From Pseudooceanicola algae (GTDB taxonomy: Bacteria > Pseudomonadota > Alphaproteobacteria > Rhodobacterales > Rhodobacteraceae): a stretch of DNA of 64,000 nt. The notes beneath the pieces are model-generated. The model did no database searches, was not told where the DNA came from, and saw only the letters and a program-made list of their open reading frames with translations. The stretch spans positions 2,142,001-2,206,000 of the forward strand of contig NZ_CP060436.1 in assembly GCF_003590145.2 (NCBI RefSeq). Direction: 5' to 3'. This document shows positions 29,279 through 37,455 of the stretch, piece after piece (within the stretch, counting starts at the first letter, position 1; the number at the start of each line of letters is the position of its first letter). The translations under genes were made by a program, and so were the position numbers.

Positions 29279-29899
29279 TCAGGTCCAGGCATAGTTGAAG
29301 CTGACCGAGATGCGCTCTTCTTCAGCGAGGTTCATCGGAACCTCGTGGCGCAGCCAGCTTTCCCAGAGCAGCACATCGCCGACCTTGGGGGCCTCGTAGA
29401 TGAAGCTTTTGAGGTCCTCGCGGACATCCTTGCGGCGGGGCGGGGCGGCCATCATCATCGGCAGGCGCGGGTCTTCGAGCTTGAGGGCCGAGGCGCCGTC
29501 GGGCATGGCGACATAGGTGGTGCCGGAGATCGCCGAGTGCGGGTGGATATGGCTGGAATGTGTGCCGCCCTCGGGCAGGATGTTGATCCAGATGTCCTCG
29601 AGCTTGAGCGCGCGATCACCGAGGTCGAAGCCGAGGTCTTCGGCGAAGGCCGCCACATGGGCGTCCAGCAGCGTGACGAGGTCGGCAAAGATCGGAAAGC
29701 GCCAGGGCAGATCGGTGAGCGAGGCATAAGAGGTGTAGCCGGGATAATCGTTCTCTTCGCACCATTCCTGGCCGGCATCGTCATCTTCGGCAATGGAATA
29801 GCAGCTTTCGGTCAGTTCGGCGGCATCCGGGGCCGTACCCAGTTCGGAGAGCGCGGCACGGTAGAGGCGGGTGGCGAAGAGGGAGCGGATCTGGGGCAT
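29279..29899 (-). CDS. Putative 2OG-Fe(II) oxygenase (TIGR02466/2OG-FeII_Oxy_5 type)
   Basis: The 206-residue protein (ATG giving MPQIRSLFATRLY) fits the family of putative 2-oxoglutarate/Fe(II) oxygenases. Likely metal ligands are His117 and His119 in SSHIHPHS (an HxH in place of the usual HxD) and His185 in LRHEVPMN; Arg196 in ERISVSFNY may hold the 2OG carboxylate. Double-stranded-beta-helix strands surround these. The substrate is unknown. It lies between rplP and rpmC, with a terminator before it and a new promoter after it; given that other 2OG oxygenases hydroxylate ribosomal proteins, a ribosomal target is possible but unproven. Confidence 0.85.
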   Translation of the reverse strand: MPQIRSLFATRLYRAALSELGTAPDAAELTESCYSIAEDDDAGQEWCEENDYPGYTSYASLTDLPWRFPIFADLVTLLDAHVAAFAEDLGFDLGDRALKLEDIWINILPEGGTHSSHIHPHSAISGTTYVAMPDGASALKLEDPRLPMMMAAPPRRKDVREDLKSFIYEAPKVGDVLLWESWLRHEVPMNLAEEERISVSFNYAWT

Positions 29900-30013
29900 G
29901 GGATGGCCTTCGCGGAAGAGGAGAGGATTGGGGAGCCTGAACAGGGTGGTAGCGCGGTGGGGCCGGCTTGGGAAGGCTTCCGGGAAGAAGCGGGGCCCCC
30001 TGCCCGGCCAAGC

Positions 30014-30047
30014 GAAAGCCCCCGCCGGAAGACCGACGGGGGCTTTC
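30014..30047 (-). terminator. Terminator after rplP
   Basis: An 11-bp stem (GAAAGCCCCCG / CGGGGGCTTTC) with a 12-base loop begins 54 bp past the rplP stop. It marks the end of the rplB-rplP segment before the oxygenase gene. Confidence 0.8.
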
Positions 30048-30101
30048 AGTTCGATATCGAAGCCGGGGCGCGCCACCAGGGCAGCGCAATCCCCTGCCGG
30101 A

Positions 30102-30515
30102 TTACCAGTCTTCGCGAACGACGACGCGGGTCTTGATCGGCAGCTTCATCGAAGCAAGACGGAGCGCTTCGCGCGCCACTTCTTCGGTGACACCGTCGAT
30201 TTCGAACATCACGCGGCCGGGCTTGACCTTGGCGGCCCAGTAATCGACCGAACCTTTACCCTTACCCATCCGGACTTCGGTGGGTTTGGAGGTCACGGCC
30301 ACATCCGGGAAAATCCGGATCCAGACACGGCCCTGACGCTTCATGTGGCGCGTCATGGCACGGCGGGCTGCCTCGATCTGCCGGGCGGTGACCCGCTCGG
30401 GCTGGATCGCTTTCAGGCCGTAGGTTCCGAAGTTCAGGTCGGAGCCGCCTTTGGCATCGCCCTTGATCCGGCCTTTGAACTGTTTCCGGAACTTTGTGCG
30501 TTTCGGTTGAAGCAT
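30102..30515 (-). CDS. rplP: 50S ribosomal protein L16
   Basis: L16 organises the A-site region of the large subunit. The 137-residue protein starts [19 protein letters not shown] and includes the [15 protein letters not shown] and [14 protein letters not shown] signatures. The Arg in the RMGKGKG block corresponds to the region (Arg81 in E. coli) that is hydroxylated by the 2OG oxygenase YcfD. It is the last gene before a terminator and the oxygenase gene. Confidence 0.98.
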   Translation of the reverse strand: MLQPKRTKFRKQFKGRIKGDAKGGSDLNFGTYGLKAIQPERVTARQIEAARRAMTRHMKRQGRVWIRIFPDVAVTSKPTEVRMGKGKGSVDYWAAKVKPGRVMFEIDGVTEEVAREALRLASMKLPIKTRVVVREDW

Positions 30516-30527
30516 TGTTTTGTCTCC

Positions 30528-31241
30528 TTACCGGTCGCGGCGGCCACCGGCACCACGGGGTGCAGGGCCGTCTTGCAGCTCTTGAGCCTTACGCTCGCGG
30601 GCCGACGGATCATGTTCCATGATCTCGCCTTTGAAGATCCAGACCTTGATCCCGATGATACCATAGGGGGTCATTGCTTCGGCGTGAGCATAGTCGATAT
30701 CGGCACGCAGGGTATGCAGGGGCACGCGGCCCTCGCGGTACCATTCGGTCCGGGCGATTTCGGCGCCGCCAAGGCGGCCCGCGACGTTGACCCGGATCCC
30801 GAGGGACCCCATGCGCATCGCGCTCTGTACGCCGCGCTTCATGGCGCGACGGAAGGACACACGACGTTCCAGCTGCTGCGCGATGTTCTCGGCAACCAGT
30901 TGGGCGTCAAGCTCGGGCTTGCGGACCTCGACGATGTTGAGGTGCAGTTCCGAATCCGTCATGCTGGCGAGCTTCTTGCGAAGCACCTCGATGTCGGCGC
31001 CTTTCTTGCCGATGATCACGCCCGGACGTGCAGTGTGAATGGTCACACGGCATTTCTTGTGGGGGCGTTCGATGATCACGCGGGCAATACCGGCCTGCTT
31101 GCACTCGGTCTTGATGAATTCACGGATCTTGATGTCTTCCAGAAGAAGATCACCGAAATCCTTGGAATCGGCGTACCAGCGGCTGTCCCAGGTGCGATTG
31201 ACCTGGAGGCGCATACCGATAGGATTGACTTTCTGACCCAT
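30528..31241 (-). CDS. rpsC: 30S ribosomal protein S3
   Basis: S3 lines the mRNA entry channel and has helicase activity with S4/S5. The 237-residue protein begins [20 protein letters not shown], has the KH domain with [12 protein letters not shown] and the C-terminal [28 protein letters not shown] domain ending in a disordered basic tail. It overlaps the rplV stop by one base and lies 12 bp before rplP. Confidence 0.98.
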   Translation of the reverse strand: MGQKVNPIGMRLQVNRTWDSRWYADSKDFGDLLLEDIKIREFIKTECKQAGIARVIIERPHKKCRVTIHTARPGVIIGKKGADIEVLRKKLASMTDSELHLNIVEVRKPELDAQLVAENIAQQLERRVSFRRAMKRGVQSAMRMGSLGIRVNVAGRLGGAEIARTEWYREGRVPLHTLRADIDYAHAEAMTPYGIIGIKVWIFKGEIMEHDPSARERKAQELQDGPAPRGAGGRRDR

Positions 31242-31621
31242 TAGGCTTGCTCCTCGACCTGACGCACCTTGATGGTGAGTTCCGAAAACGGCTTCATGAT
31301 CTTGCCATAACGGCCACGTGCCCGCGGACGGCCACGTTTCATCACGAGGTTCTTGCCCACGTAAGCTTCGGCGACGACGAGTTCGTCGACGTCAAGCTGG
31401 TGGTTGTTCTCGGCATTGGCGATGGCGGACTGAAGGCACTTCTTCACATCCTGGGCGATCCGCTTCTTCGAGAAGGTGAGATCGGTCAACGCCTTGTCGA
31501 CCTTCTTGCCACGGATCATCGCGGCGACAAGGTTCAGTTTCTGCGGGCTGGTCCGAAGCATGCGCAGTTTTGCCATGGCTTCGTTGTCTGCCACGCGGCG
31601 GGGATTCTTATCCTTGCTCAT
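31241..31621 (-). CDS. rplV: 50S ribosomal protein L22
   Basis: L22 extends a beta-hairpin into the exit tunnel; changes there cause macrolide resistance. The 126-residue product contains [20 protein letters not shown] and the tunnel loop [18 protein letters not shown], which appears intact. It follows rpsS by 3 bp. Confidence 0.97.
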   Translation of the reverse strand: MSKDKNPRRVADNEAMAKLRMLRTSPQKLNLVAAMIRGKKVDKALTDLTFSKKRIAQDVKKCLQSAIANAENNHQLDVDELVVAEAYVGKNLVMKRGRPRARGRYGKIMKPFSELTIKVRQVEEQA

Positions 31622-31624
31622 GGC

Positions 31625-31903
31625 TTACTTCCGCTTCGCTTTTTTGTCGGCGGCGTGACCGTAATAGGTCCGGGTCGGGGAATACTCACCGAACTTCTGA
31701 CCGATCATGTCTTCCGTGACGTTGACAGGAATGTGCTTGTGGCCGTTGTACACGCCAAACGTCAGACCCACGAATTGGGGCAGGATCGTCGAGCGACGCG
31801 ACCAGATCTTGATTACTTCTTTACGACCGCTTTCGCGAACCGCTTCGGCCTTTTTCAGGACGTAAGCGTCAACGAAGGGGCCTTTCCAAACAGAACGTGC
31901 CAT
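31625..31903 (-). CDS. rpsS: 30S ribosomal protein S19
   Basis: S19 forms a head complex with S13. The 92-residue product begins [20 protein letters not shown] and has the signature [21 protein letters not shown]. It starts 3 bp after rplB. Confidence 0.98.
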   Translation of the reverse strand: MARSVWKGPFVDAYVLKKAEAVRESGRKEVIKIWSRRSTILPQFVGLTFGVYNGHKHIPVNVTEDMIGQKFGEYSPTRTYYGHAADKKAKRK

Positions 31904-31906
31904 AGA

Positions 31907-32746
31907 TTAGCGACCCTTCTTCTTCGCGTGACGGCTACGGATGATGTACTTGTCCGTGGCCTTGTTCTTGCGGGTTTTGTAGCCCTTGGTGGGTTTACCC
32001 CAGGGCGTAACCGGGTGACGACCACCAGAGGTCCGGCCTTCACCACCACCATGCGGGTGGTCGATCGGGTTCATGACCACACCACGGACGGAGGGGCGGA
32101 TGCCCTTGTGCCGCATGCGGCCCGCTTTACCGTAGTTCTGGTTGCTGTTGTCGGGGTTCGAGACGGCGCCGACGGTGGCCATGCATTCCTGGCGAACCAT
32201 GCGCAGCTCGCCCGAGGACAGGCGGATCTGTGCGTAGCCACCATCGCGACCGACGAACTGGGCGTAGGTGCCCGCCGCGCGTGCGATCTGGCCGCCCTTG
32301 CCGGGCTTCAGTTCGATGTTGTGGACGATCGTACCGATCGGCATGCCCGAGAAGGGCATTGCGTTACCGGGCTTGATGTCGGCCTTCTGGGACGAGACGA
32401 CCTTGTCGCCGATCGCCAGACGCTGCGGTGCCAGGACATATGCCTGTTCGCCATCGACATACTGGATCAGTGCGATGAAGGCGGTACGGTTCGGGTCATA
32501 TTCGATCCGCATCACGACGCCTTCGACGTCGAATTTGTTCCGCTTGAAGTCAACGATCCGGTAGAGGCGTTTCGCCCCGCCACCACGACGGCGCGATGTG
32601 ATACGTCCGGTGTTGTTCCGGCCACCCGATTTCGTCAGACCCTCGGTGAGGGCTTTGACGGGGCGACCTTTCCACAGCTCCGAACGGTCGATCAGCACCA
32701 GCCCGCGCTGGCCCGGCGTCGTCGGCTTATACGACTTGAGTGCCAT
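31907..32746 (-). CDS. rplB: 50S ribosomal protein L2
   Basis: L2 is a primary 23S rRNA protein near the peptidyl-transferase centre. The 279-residue product starts [20 protein letters not shown]; the conserved His of [17 protein letters not shown] is present. A promoter and about 200-base leader with a GC-rich hairpin (CCCCGG/CCGGGG, 32913-32932) precede it, because a DUF5343-HEPN pair and a spermidine-synthase-like gene separate it from rplW. Confidence 0.98.
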   Translation of the reverse strand: MALKSYKPTTPGQRGLVLIDRSELWKGRPVKALTEGLTKSGGRNNTGRITSRRRGGGAKRLYRIVDFKRNKFDVEGVVMRIEYDPNRTAFIALIQYVDGEQAYVLAPQRLAIGDKVVSSQKADIKPGNAMPFSGMPIGTIVHNIELKPGKGGQIARAAGTYAQFVGRDGGYAQIRLSSGELRMVRQECMATVGAVSNPDNSNQNYGKAGRMRHKGIRPSVRGVVMNPIDHPHGGGEGRTSGGRHPVTPWGKPTKGYKTRKNKATDKYIIRSRHAKKKGR

Positions 32747-32943
32747 GCTTTCTGTCTTCCGTTTAGCAAGCGCCGCCTTCGTTTGCCTGCGATCAGGCAC
32801 GTGGAGCGGCTATGTATTGGGTATTTGCCGGACGGTTGGAAGGACCATCGCTGACAGACTACCCGAAGTTTAGGGCCCCGAAGGTCCCCGGCTCAACAAA
32901 CACGAGACCCCGGAACGAATCCCGGGGCCGCGTGGATTTGGCG

Positions 32944-32972
32944 CGTATAGCAGGGGGGTGGTGGGGTGGCAA
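32944..32972 (-). promoter_or_regulatory. Predicted promoter of the rplB-rplP segment
   Basis: TTGCCA and TATACG at exactly 17 bp start 8 bp beyond the stop codon of the HEPN gene and about 198 bp before rplB. It would allow transcription of the downstream ribosomal genes independently of the inserted genes. Confidence 0.7.
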
Positions 32973-32979
32973 GGGGGCG

Positions 32980-33576
32980 CTACGAGATCAATTTGAACCA
33001 CGAGCGAACCGCCAAATTCAGCCGTTCTTGCTCCAGTTCATCTGTAGGATTGCAGTGGGCTATTGGGCCTCGCAATAGATTCAGTTGATTGGTTACATTG
33101 CTGACGGCCGACTTCGACGTAAAAACTGCTCCAAATATGTCCCAATTGCCAGTAATCAATTGAGAAAGCTCACCGAAGGTCGTGTAGTCGATGAGCAGTT
33201 CAGACCTCGGAGTGACAGCATTATCAATCTCTTTCTTACGGCGGGATTCACATGGCTTTTTTATGCGCTCGTCATGGACCCGACCACTGTTCCACCAGTC
33301 AGAACCCTCGGCATCGACCAATGCGTCCTTCACCAGATTTCTGATAGAGTTCTCCAGGCAGTAAAAAACTTCATAAAACTCCGACATTCGCGCTGCGTCA
33401 GCGCGCAAGTCCGATTCAAATTGTGCATACTGCGACAGACGACGCTCAACCTTCTTCGATGGTTCTATCTGTAGGTCAACCGCATGATCCTTCTCTACCT
33501 TATGGAGGTCTGACACCATTTGCAGACCACTCATACCAAATGCCCGGATCAGTCCGTCAGGTCTTTTAGACATCAT
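32980..33576 (-). CDS. HEPN-domain protein (Swt1-like), putative RNase toxin/effector
   Basis: The 198-residue protein resembles the Swt1-type HEPN family: an all-helical core with FYEVFYCLENSIRNLVKDAL near residue 70, a WW pair near residue 93, and DYTTFGELSQLITGNWDIF near residue 130. The predicted catalytic RX4H motif is R169-G-P-I-A-H174 close to the C-terminus. HEPN proteins with this motif are typically metal-independent RNases in toxin-antitoxin, abortive infection and CRISPR systems. It overlaps the upstream DUF5343 gene by 11 bp. Local base composition is clearly AT-richer than in the ribosomal genes (one 60-base line is 40% GC). Activity is inferred. Confidence 0.8.
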   Translation of the reverse strand: MMSKRPDGLIRAFGMSGLQMVSDLHKVEKDHAVDLQIEPSKKVERRLSQYAQFESDLRADAARMSEFYEVFYCLENSIRNLVKDALVDAEGSDWWNSGRVHDERIKKPCESRRKKEIDNAVTPRSELLIDYTTFGELSQLITGNWDIFGAVFTSKSAVSNVTNQLNLLRGPIAHCNPTDELEQERLNLAVRSWFKLIS

Positions 33577-34219
33577 CGTCCCTCAACAGGTGCTCTTTAA
33601 GGCTCTTAAAAATGGCGTTAAAGACAGCTGGATCGGAAGATGCAGGAAGGTTCAGGTTGATAGTGTAGCCGACGTTCAGGCCTATTGACTTACTCGCAAC
33701 CTCGGGCGGAACGCGTCCCTGCGCTCCTGACGGCTGCTTAAAATCATGGCCTAAATCCAAAAGGTCGTCCTTTTCATCTGCGGGAGCGCCTGCGGAAGAG
33801 AAGTCAGCGACCCCAAGAAGCGCCTTTAACGAGCTAAAGGCCATCCTCACAGTGTTCGCATCATGCGCGGCTTCGGTCTCTTCTACAATCAGCCCCAACA
33901 GTTCATTATCTGGCAACTCGTGCATGTACTCATTGCGCACATAGAGTGGCGCGTAAGCTCGACGGATCGAAGCTGCGATTGCCTCACCCGATGTCGTAGG
34001 GTTGCGGAACTTCCGGTAGAGTTCGGACGGCCGACCATCGGAACTGGCAAAGCCGATCTTTTTAAGAAATGAAGTGATTTGGTTCCCGGATCCGCCTTTG
34101 ATCTTCAAAACGGTCTTTACAAAATCCTGCGTTACCAAATCAGGAACCTGCGCGGCCCTTATACCTTCGAGTGCCTTCGCAATATTTCCAGGCGAGGTTA
34201 CATACGGTAGACTAGCCAT
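33566..34219 (-). CDS. DUF5343-family protein, partner of the HEPN gene
   Basis: The 217-residue product matches my recollection of the DUF5343 family: it begins MASLPYVTSPGNIAKALEGI, continues with QDFVKTVLKIKGGSGNQITSFLKKIGF and RNEYMHELPDNELLGLIVEET, and ends with a separate element YTINLNLPASSDPAVFN (about residues 186-202) followed by a helix. The N-terminal part looks like a winged-helix or adaptor fold, but no catalytic residues are evident. It has AAGGAG six bases before the ATG and its own TATAAT box. As the first gene of the pair it could be an antitoxin, sensor or adaptor for the HEPN protein. Confidence 0.8.
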   Translation of the reverse strand: MASLPYVTSPGNIAKALEGIRAAQVPDLVTQDFVKTVLKIKGGSGNQITSFLKKIGFASSDGRPSELYRKFRNPTTSGEAIAASIRRAYAPLYVRNEYMHELPDNELLGLIVEETEAAHDANTVRMAFSSLKALLGVADFSSAGAPADEKDDLLDLGHDFKQPSGAQGRVPPEVASKSIGLNVGYTINLNLPASSDPAVFNAIFKSLKEHLLRDDDV

Positions 34220-34255
34220 TCATTTCTCCTTCTAGAAAAAGGATAGCCTTGGGTA

Positions 34256-34261
34256 ATTATA
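34256..34261 (-). promoter_or_regulatory. -10 element of the DUF5343-HEPN cassette
   Basis: A perfect TATAAT lies 37 bp before the DUF5343 start codon, in the short gap after the spermidine-synthase-like gene. A -35 at 16-18 bp is weak (TGAGGT at 17 bp), suggesting either a low basal or an activator-dependent promoter. Confidence 0.5.
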
Positions 34262-34281
34262 ATTAGAAGCCCCTTTGAACC

Positions 34282-34962
34282 TCACCGCCCCTTCCGCACC
34301 GCCGTCCAGACCGTATGTCGGGAGCCGCGCTTGCTGCGCCCTGCCCTGACGCTCTCGACCTTCACGTCGAAATTCGCCCGCGCAAGGCGCTTCGTGAAGG
34401 CCGGGTCCGGGTGGGCCGACCAGATGGCCAGGACACCTCGGGGGGTCAGCGCGCGGTGCGCGGCGGCCAGCCCCTCTTCGCCGTAAAGCGCGTCGTTGCC
34501 GTCGCGGGTCAACCCGTCCGGACCGTTGTCCACGTCCAGCAGGATCGCGTCATAGGCGGGCTTGGCATTGGCGATCTCGGCCACCACGTCTCCGGCGCGG
34601 ACCTCGACGCGGGAATCCAACAGGCAATCCCCGAAGACAGGGCGCATGTGCGCGCTCGCCCAGCCGATAAGCTCCGGGACGATCTCCGACACGATCAGCC
34701 GGGCGTCCACAGGCGCGACCTCCTGGGCGGCCCGCAGGGTGAAGCCCATGCCAAGGCCGCCGATCAGCACTCGGGGCGCGGGACGGGTCCCTAACCGGGC
34801 GAAGGACAGCGTGGCCAGCGCGATCTCGGACCCGCCAAGACGGCTGTTCATCAACTCGTTGCCATCCTGCAAGCGGATCGAGAATTCCTCGCCACGCCGG
34901 AACAGGCGCAGGGTGTCACCTTCTGGCGCCTGGGCGCTTGCCAATTCTTCCCACGGGATCAT
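34282..34962 (-). CDS. Spermidine synthase-like (class I SAM-fold) protein
   Basis: The 226-residue protein has a Rossmann-type SAM-binding fold: GGLGMGFTLRAAQE (motif I, near residue 70), SEIVPELIGWA (motif II) and DAILLDVDNGPDGLT near residue 140. The order is like spermidine synthases, for which such proteins are often named, but it is shorter and lacks the usual N-terminal domain, so a polyamine role is uncertain and methyl- or aminopropyl-transfer to another substrate is possible. It lies between the rplW terminator and the DUF5343-HEPN pair; base composition is like the surrounding chromosome. Confidence 0.75.
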   Translation of the reverse strand: MIPWEELASAQAPEGDTLRLFRRGEEFSIRLQDGNELMNSRLGGSEIALATLSFARLGTRPAPRVLIGGLGMGFTLRAAQEVAPVDARLIVSEIVPELIGWASAHMRPVFGDCLLDSRVEVRAGDVVAEIANAKPAYDAILLDVDNGPDGLTRDGNDALYGEEGLAAAHRALTPRGVLAIWSAHPDPAFTKRLARANFDVKVESVRAGRSKRGSRHTVWTAVRKGR

Positions 34963-35045
34963 GCCATCTTCCTTATCTGTTCAACCCGGCCTGCCAAAAG
35001 CCCTGCCCCAGCGAGCTTGGCCCAAGGGCCCCGCCCAACGAAAAA

Positions 35046-35067
35046 GGCCCCCGCATCCGCGAGGGCC
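35046..35067 (-). terminator. Terminator after rplW
   Basis: A GC-rich stem (GGCCC and CGC paired with GCG and GGGCC, one internal mismatch, 4-base loop) is followed directly by TTTTTCG on the minus strand. It ends the rpsJ-rplC-rplD-rplW segment 26 bp past rplW. Confidence 0.85.
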
Positions 35068-35092
35068 CCTTCCCAATCTTGAAGACCAGCGA

Positions 35093-35389
35093 TCAAAGTC
35101 CGGTGGAGACGTCGATCGTGTTGCCCTCTTCGAGGGTCACATAGGCCTTTTTCACGTCTTTACGCTTGCCGAGCTGACCCTTGAAGCGCTTGACCTTGCC
35201 CTTGGTGACGGTCGTGTTGACGGCCTTCACCTTGACGTTGAACAGGGCTTCGACGGCTTCCTTGATCTGCGGCTTGTTCGAGTCGATCGCCACTTCGAAG
35301 ACAACCGCATTGGCTTCGGACGCCATGGTTGCCTTTTCGGTGATGACCGGCTTGCGGATCACGTCGTAATGTTGTGCCTTCGCGCTCAT
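35093..35389 (-). CDS. rplW: 50S ribosomal protein L23
   Basis: L23 is the tunnel-exit docking site for trigger factor and SRP. The 98-residue product contains [15 protein letters not shown], the conserved [21 protein letters not shown] segment and [20 protein letters not shown]. It overlaps the rplD stop and is followed by a terminator instead of rplB, as in an interrupted S10 operon. Confidence 0.97.
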   Translation of the reverse strand: MSAKAQHYDVIRKPVITEKATMASEANAVVFEVAIDSNKPQIKEAVEALFNVKVKAVNTTVTKGKVKRFKGQLGKRKDVKKAYVTLEEGNTIDVSTGL

Positions 35390-36003
35390 TTCAGTCGAGC
35401 CTCCAGTGCTTCGACACCCGCCTTGGTGAGCACCAGGGTGTCACGCTTGAGGATGTCATAGACATTGGCGCCCATCGAAGGCAGCACGTCCAGACCGTCG
35501 ATATTCGCGGCGGCACGGGCGAAGCCTTCATTGACGGCAGCGCCGTCGATGATCAGGGCGCGTTTCCAGCCAAGGCTTTTCACCTGTTTGGCCAGGGCGG
35601 CGGTCTTGCCATCCGATTCCGCGATGTCGATGATGACCAGCGAACCGTCCTTCAGCTTGGACGAAAGCGCGTGCTTCAGACCCAGCTTGCGGAACTTCTT
35701 CGTCAGCTCATGACCGTGGCTGCGGGGAGTCGGACCCTTGTAGATACCACCCGAACGGAAGATCGGCGCCTTGCGGGAACCGTGGCGTGCGCCGCCGGTA
35801 CCTTTCTGGCGATAGATCTTCTTGGTCGAGTAGGACACTTCCGAACGACCCAGAACCTTGTGGGTGCCGGCCTGCGCGTTGTTACGCTGCCAGCGCACCA
35901 CGCGGTGCAGGATGTCGGCACGGGGCTCGAGGCCGAAGATCTCGTCGTTGAGATCGACGGAATCGGCAGTGGTGCCGTCCAGTTTGATCACGTCGAGTTT
36001 CAT
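35386..36003 (-). CDS. rplD: 50S ribosomal protein L4
   Basis: L4 has a tunnel-lining loop; in E. coli it autoregulates the S10 operon through the rpsJ leader. The 205-residue product shows the loop region [20 protein letters not shown] and the C-terminal [21 protein letters not shown]. The start overlaps the rplC stop and the end overlaps rplW. Confidence 0.97.
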   Translation of the reverse strand: MKLDVIKLDGTTADSVDLNDEIFGLEPRADILHRVVRWQRNNAQAGTHKVLGRSEVSYSTKKIYRQKGTGGARHGSRKAPIFRSGGIYKGPTPRSHGHELTKKFRKLGLKHALSSKLKDGSLVIIDIAESDGKTAALAKQVKSLGWKRALIIDGAAVNEGFARAAANIDGLDVLPSMGANVYDILKRDTLVLTKAGVEALEARLK

Positions 36004-36842
36004 TCGTCGCCTTCCTTCTTCTCGGCTTCGATCGAAGCTTCGGCGTCTTTGAGAGCGGCCTCTTCGGCTGCGGCGGCTTCTTCAGCTGCTGCGGCTTCGG
36101 CGGCTGCGGCTTCGGCGGCTGCGGTCGCAGCAGCTTCGTCAGCAAGACGCTTGGCTTCTTCAGCGGCGGACTTCAGGGCTGCCGGCAGGATCGCGTTCTC
36201 GGGGAACGGTTTCTTGACGGCGTCCTTGACGGTCACCCAGCCACCCTTGGAGCCGGGAACGGCGCCCTTGATGAAGACCAGGCCACGTTCGCTGTCGGTG
36301 CGGACGACCTGCAGGTTCTGCGTGGTGACACGGGCAGCACCCATGTGACCGGCCATCTTCTTGCCTTTGAAGACCTTGCCCGGATCCTGACACTGACCGG
36401 TCGAACCATGCGACCGGTGAGAGATCGAGACGCCGTGCGATGCGCGAAGACCACCGAAGTTGTGGCGCTTCATGGCACCGGCGAAACCCTTACCGATCGA
36501 GGTGCCCGACACGTCGACGAACTGGCCTTCGAAGTAATGGTCGGCAGTGATTTCTTCACCAACGCCGATCAGGGCGTCGGGGTCGACGCGGAACTCGGCA
36601 ACCTTGCGCTTGGGTTCCACTTTCGCCACGGCGAAGTGGCCACGCATGGCCTTGGAGGTGCGTTTTGCCTTGGCAGTGCCGGCGCCCAGCTGGACGGCGG
36701 TGTAGCCATGTGCGTCAGAGGTCCGCTGCGCAACAACCTGCAGGCTGTCGAGTTGCAGAACGGTGACGGGGATCTGCTTGCCATCTTCCATGAAGAGACG
36801 AGTCATACCCATTTTCTTAGCGATGATACCGGAACGGAGCAT
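36000..36842 (-). CDS. rplC: 50S ribosomal protein L3 with long Ala/Glu-rich C-terminal tail
   Basis: L3 starts assembly at the 3' end of 23S rRNA and reaches toward the peptidyl-transferase centre. Residues 1 to about 215 are a normal L3 ([41 protein letters not shown] with the modified-Gln region). Residues 221-280 add a very Ala/Glu/Lys-rich tail, predicted to be one long helix, giving 280 residues against about 209 in E. coli. It is translated without a break and overlaps rplD. Confidence 0.97.
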   Translation of the reverse strand: MLRSGIIAKKMGMTRLFMEDGKQIPVTVLQLDSLQVVAQRTSDAHGYTAVQLGAGTAKAKRTSKAMRGHFAVAKVEPKRKVAEFRVDPDALIGVGEEITADHYFEGQFVDVSGTSIGKGFAGAMKRHNFGGLRASHGVSISHRSHGSTGQCQDPGKVFKGKKMAGHMGAARVTTQNLQVVRTDSERGLVFIKGAVPGSKGGWVTVKDAVKKPFPENAILPAALKSAAEEAKRLADEAAATAAAEAAAAEAAAAEEAAAAEEAALKDAEASIEAEKKEGDE

Positions 36843-36856
36843 CAGTTGGACCCTCC

Positions 36857-37162
36857 TTAAACCTTGATCTCGACATCCACGCCGGCGGCGAGGTCGAGCT
36901 TCATCAGCGCGTCCACCGTCTGCGGGGTCGGATCCACGATATCCAGGAGCCGCTTGTGGGTGCGGATCTCGAACTGGTCGCGGGATTTCTTGTCAACGTG
37001 AGGACCACGGAGAACCGTGAACTTCTCGATCTTGTTGGGCAGCGGGATCGGGCCACGGACGGTTGCGCCGGTGCGCTTCGCCGTGTTCAGGATTTCCTGC
37101 GTGCTGGAATCCAGGACGCGGTAATCGAATGCCTTCAGCCGGATGCGAATAGTTTGGCTCAT
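36857..37162 (-). CDS. rpsJ: 30S ribosomal protein S10
   Basis: S10 is a head protein and, as NusE, joins the antitermination complex with NusB. The 101-residue product starts [20 protein letters not shown] and contains [33 protein letters not shown] conserved sequence. First gene of its segment, preceded by a promoter 118 bp upstream. Confidence 0.98.
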   Translation of the reverse strand: MSQTIRIRLKAFDYRVLDSSTQEILNTAKRTGATVRGPIPLPNKIEKFTVLRGPHVDKKSRDQFEIRTHKRLLDIVDPTPQTVDALMKLDLAAGVDVEIKV

Positions 37163-37279
37163 GTTGTCAGCCTTTCGCGGCGTAGGAGTTGATAGGACGA
37201 GCAGAGGTCATCTCTGCCCCTCGTCGAACCCACGGCGGACCCTTGCAAACAAGGGCGGCCCGCCGTTTGGAATTGGCGC

Positions 37280-37308
37280 GGAATAATGGGGATCCGGCGC
37301 GCTGTCCA
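37280..37308 (-). promoter_or_regulatory. Predicted promoter of rpsJ-rplCDW
   Basis: TGGACA and TATTCC at exactly 17 bp lie about 118 bp before rpsJ and after the tuf terminator. The leader is long enough for L4-type control, but I saw no certain equivalent of the E. coli leader structure. Confidence 0.55.
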
Positions 37309-37339
37309 GACCCTATTTTCCTTTTTCGCGGGATGAGAG

Positions 37340-37361
37340 ACGGCGGGGTTTCCCCCGCCGT
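37340..37361 (-). terminator. Terminator of the first tuf gene
   Basis: A perfect 9-bp stem (ACGGCGGGG / CCCCGCCGT) with loop TTTC lies 95 bp past the tuf stop and before the rpsJ promoter. T-rich sequence is limited on the minus strand. Confidence 0.65.
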
Positions 37362-37455
37362 TTCAAAACCCTTGTACCTGGCCTGTGCACCTGATCCGGG
37401 ACCCTGTGCCGCTGCCCTGTACCGGGCGGGTTCGCCTTGCGGCGAAGACCCGTCC

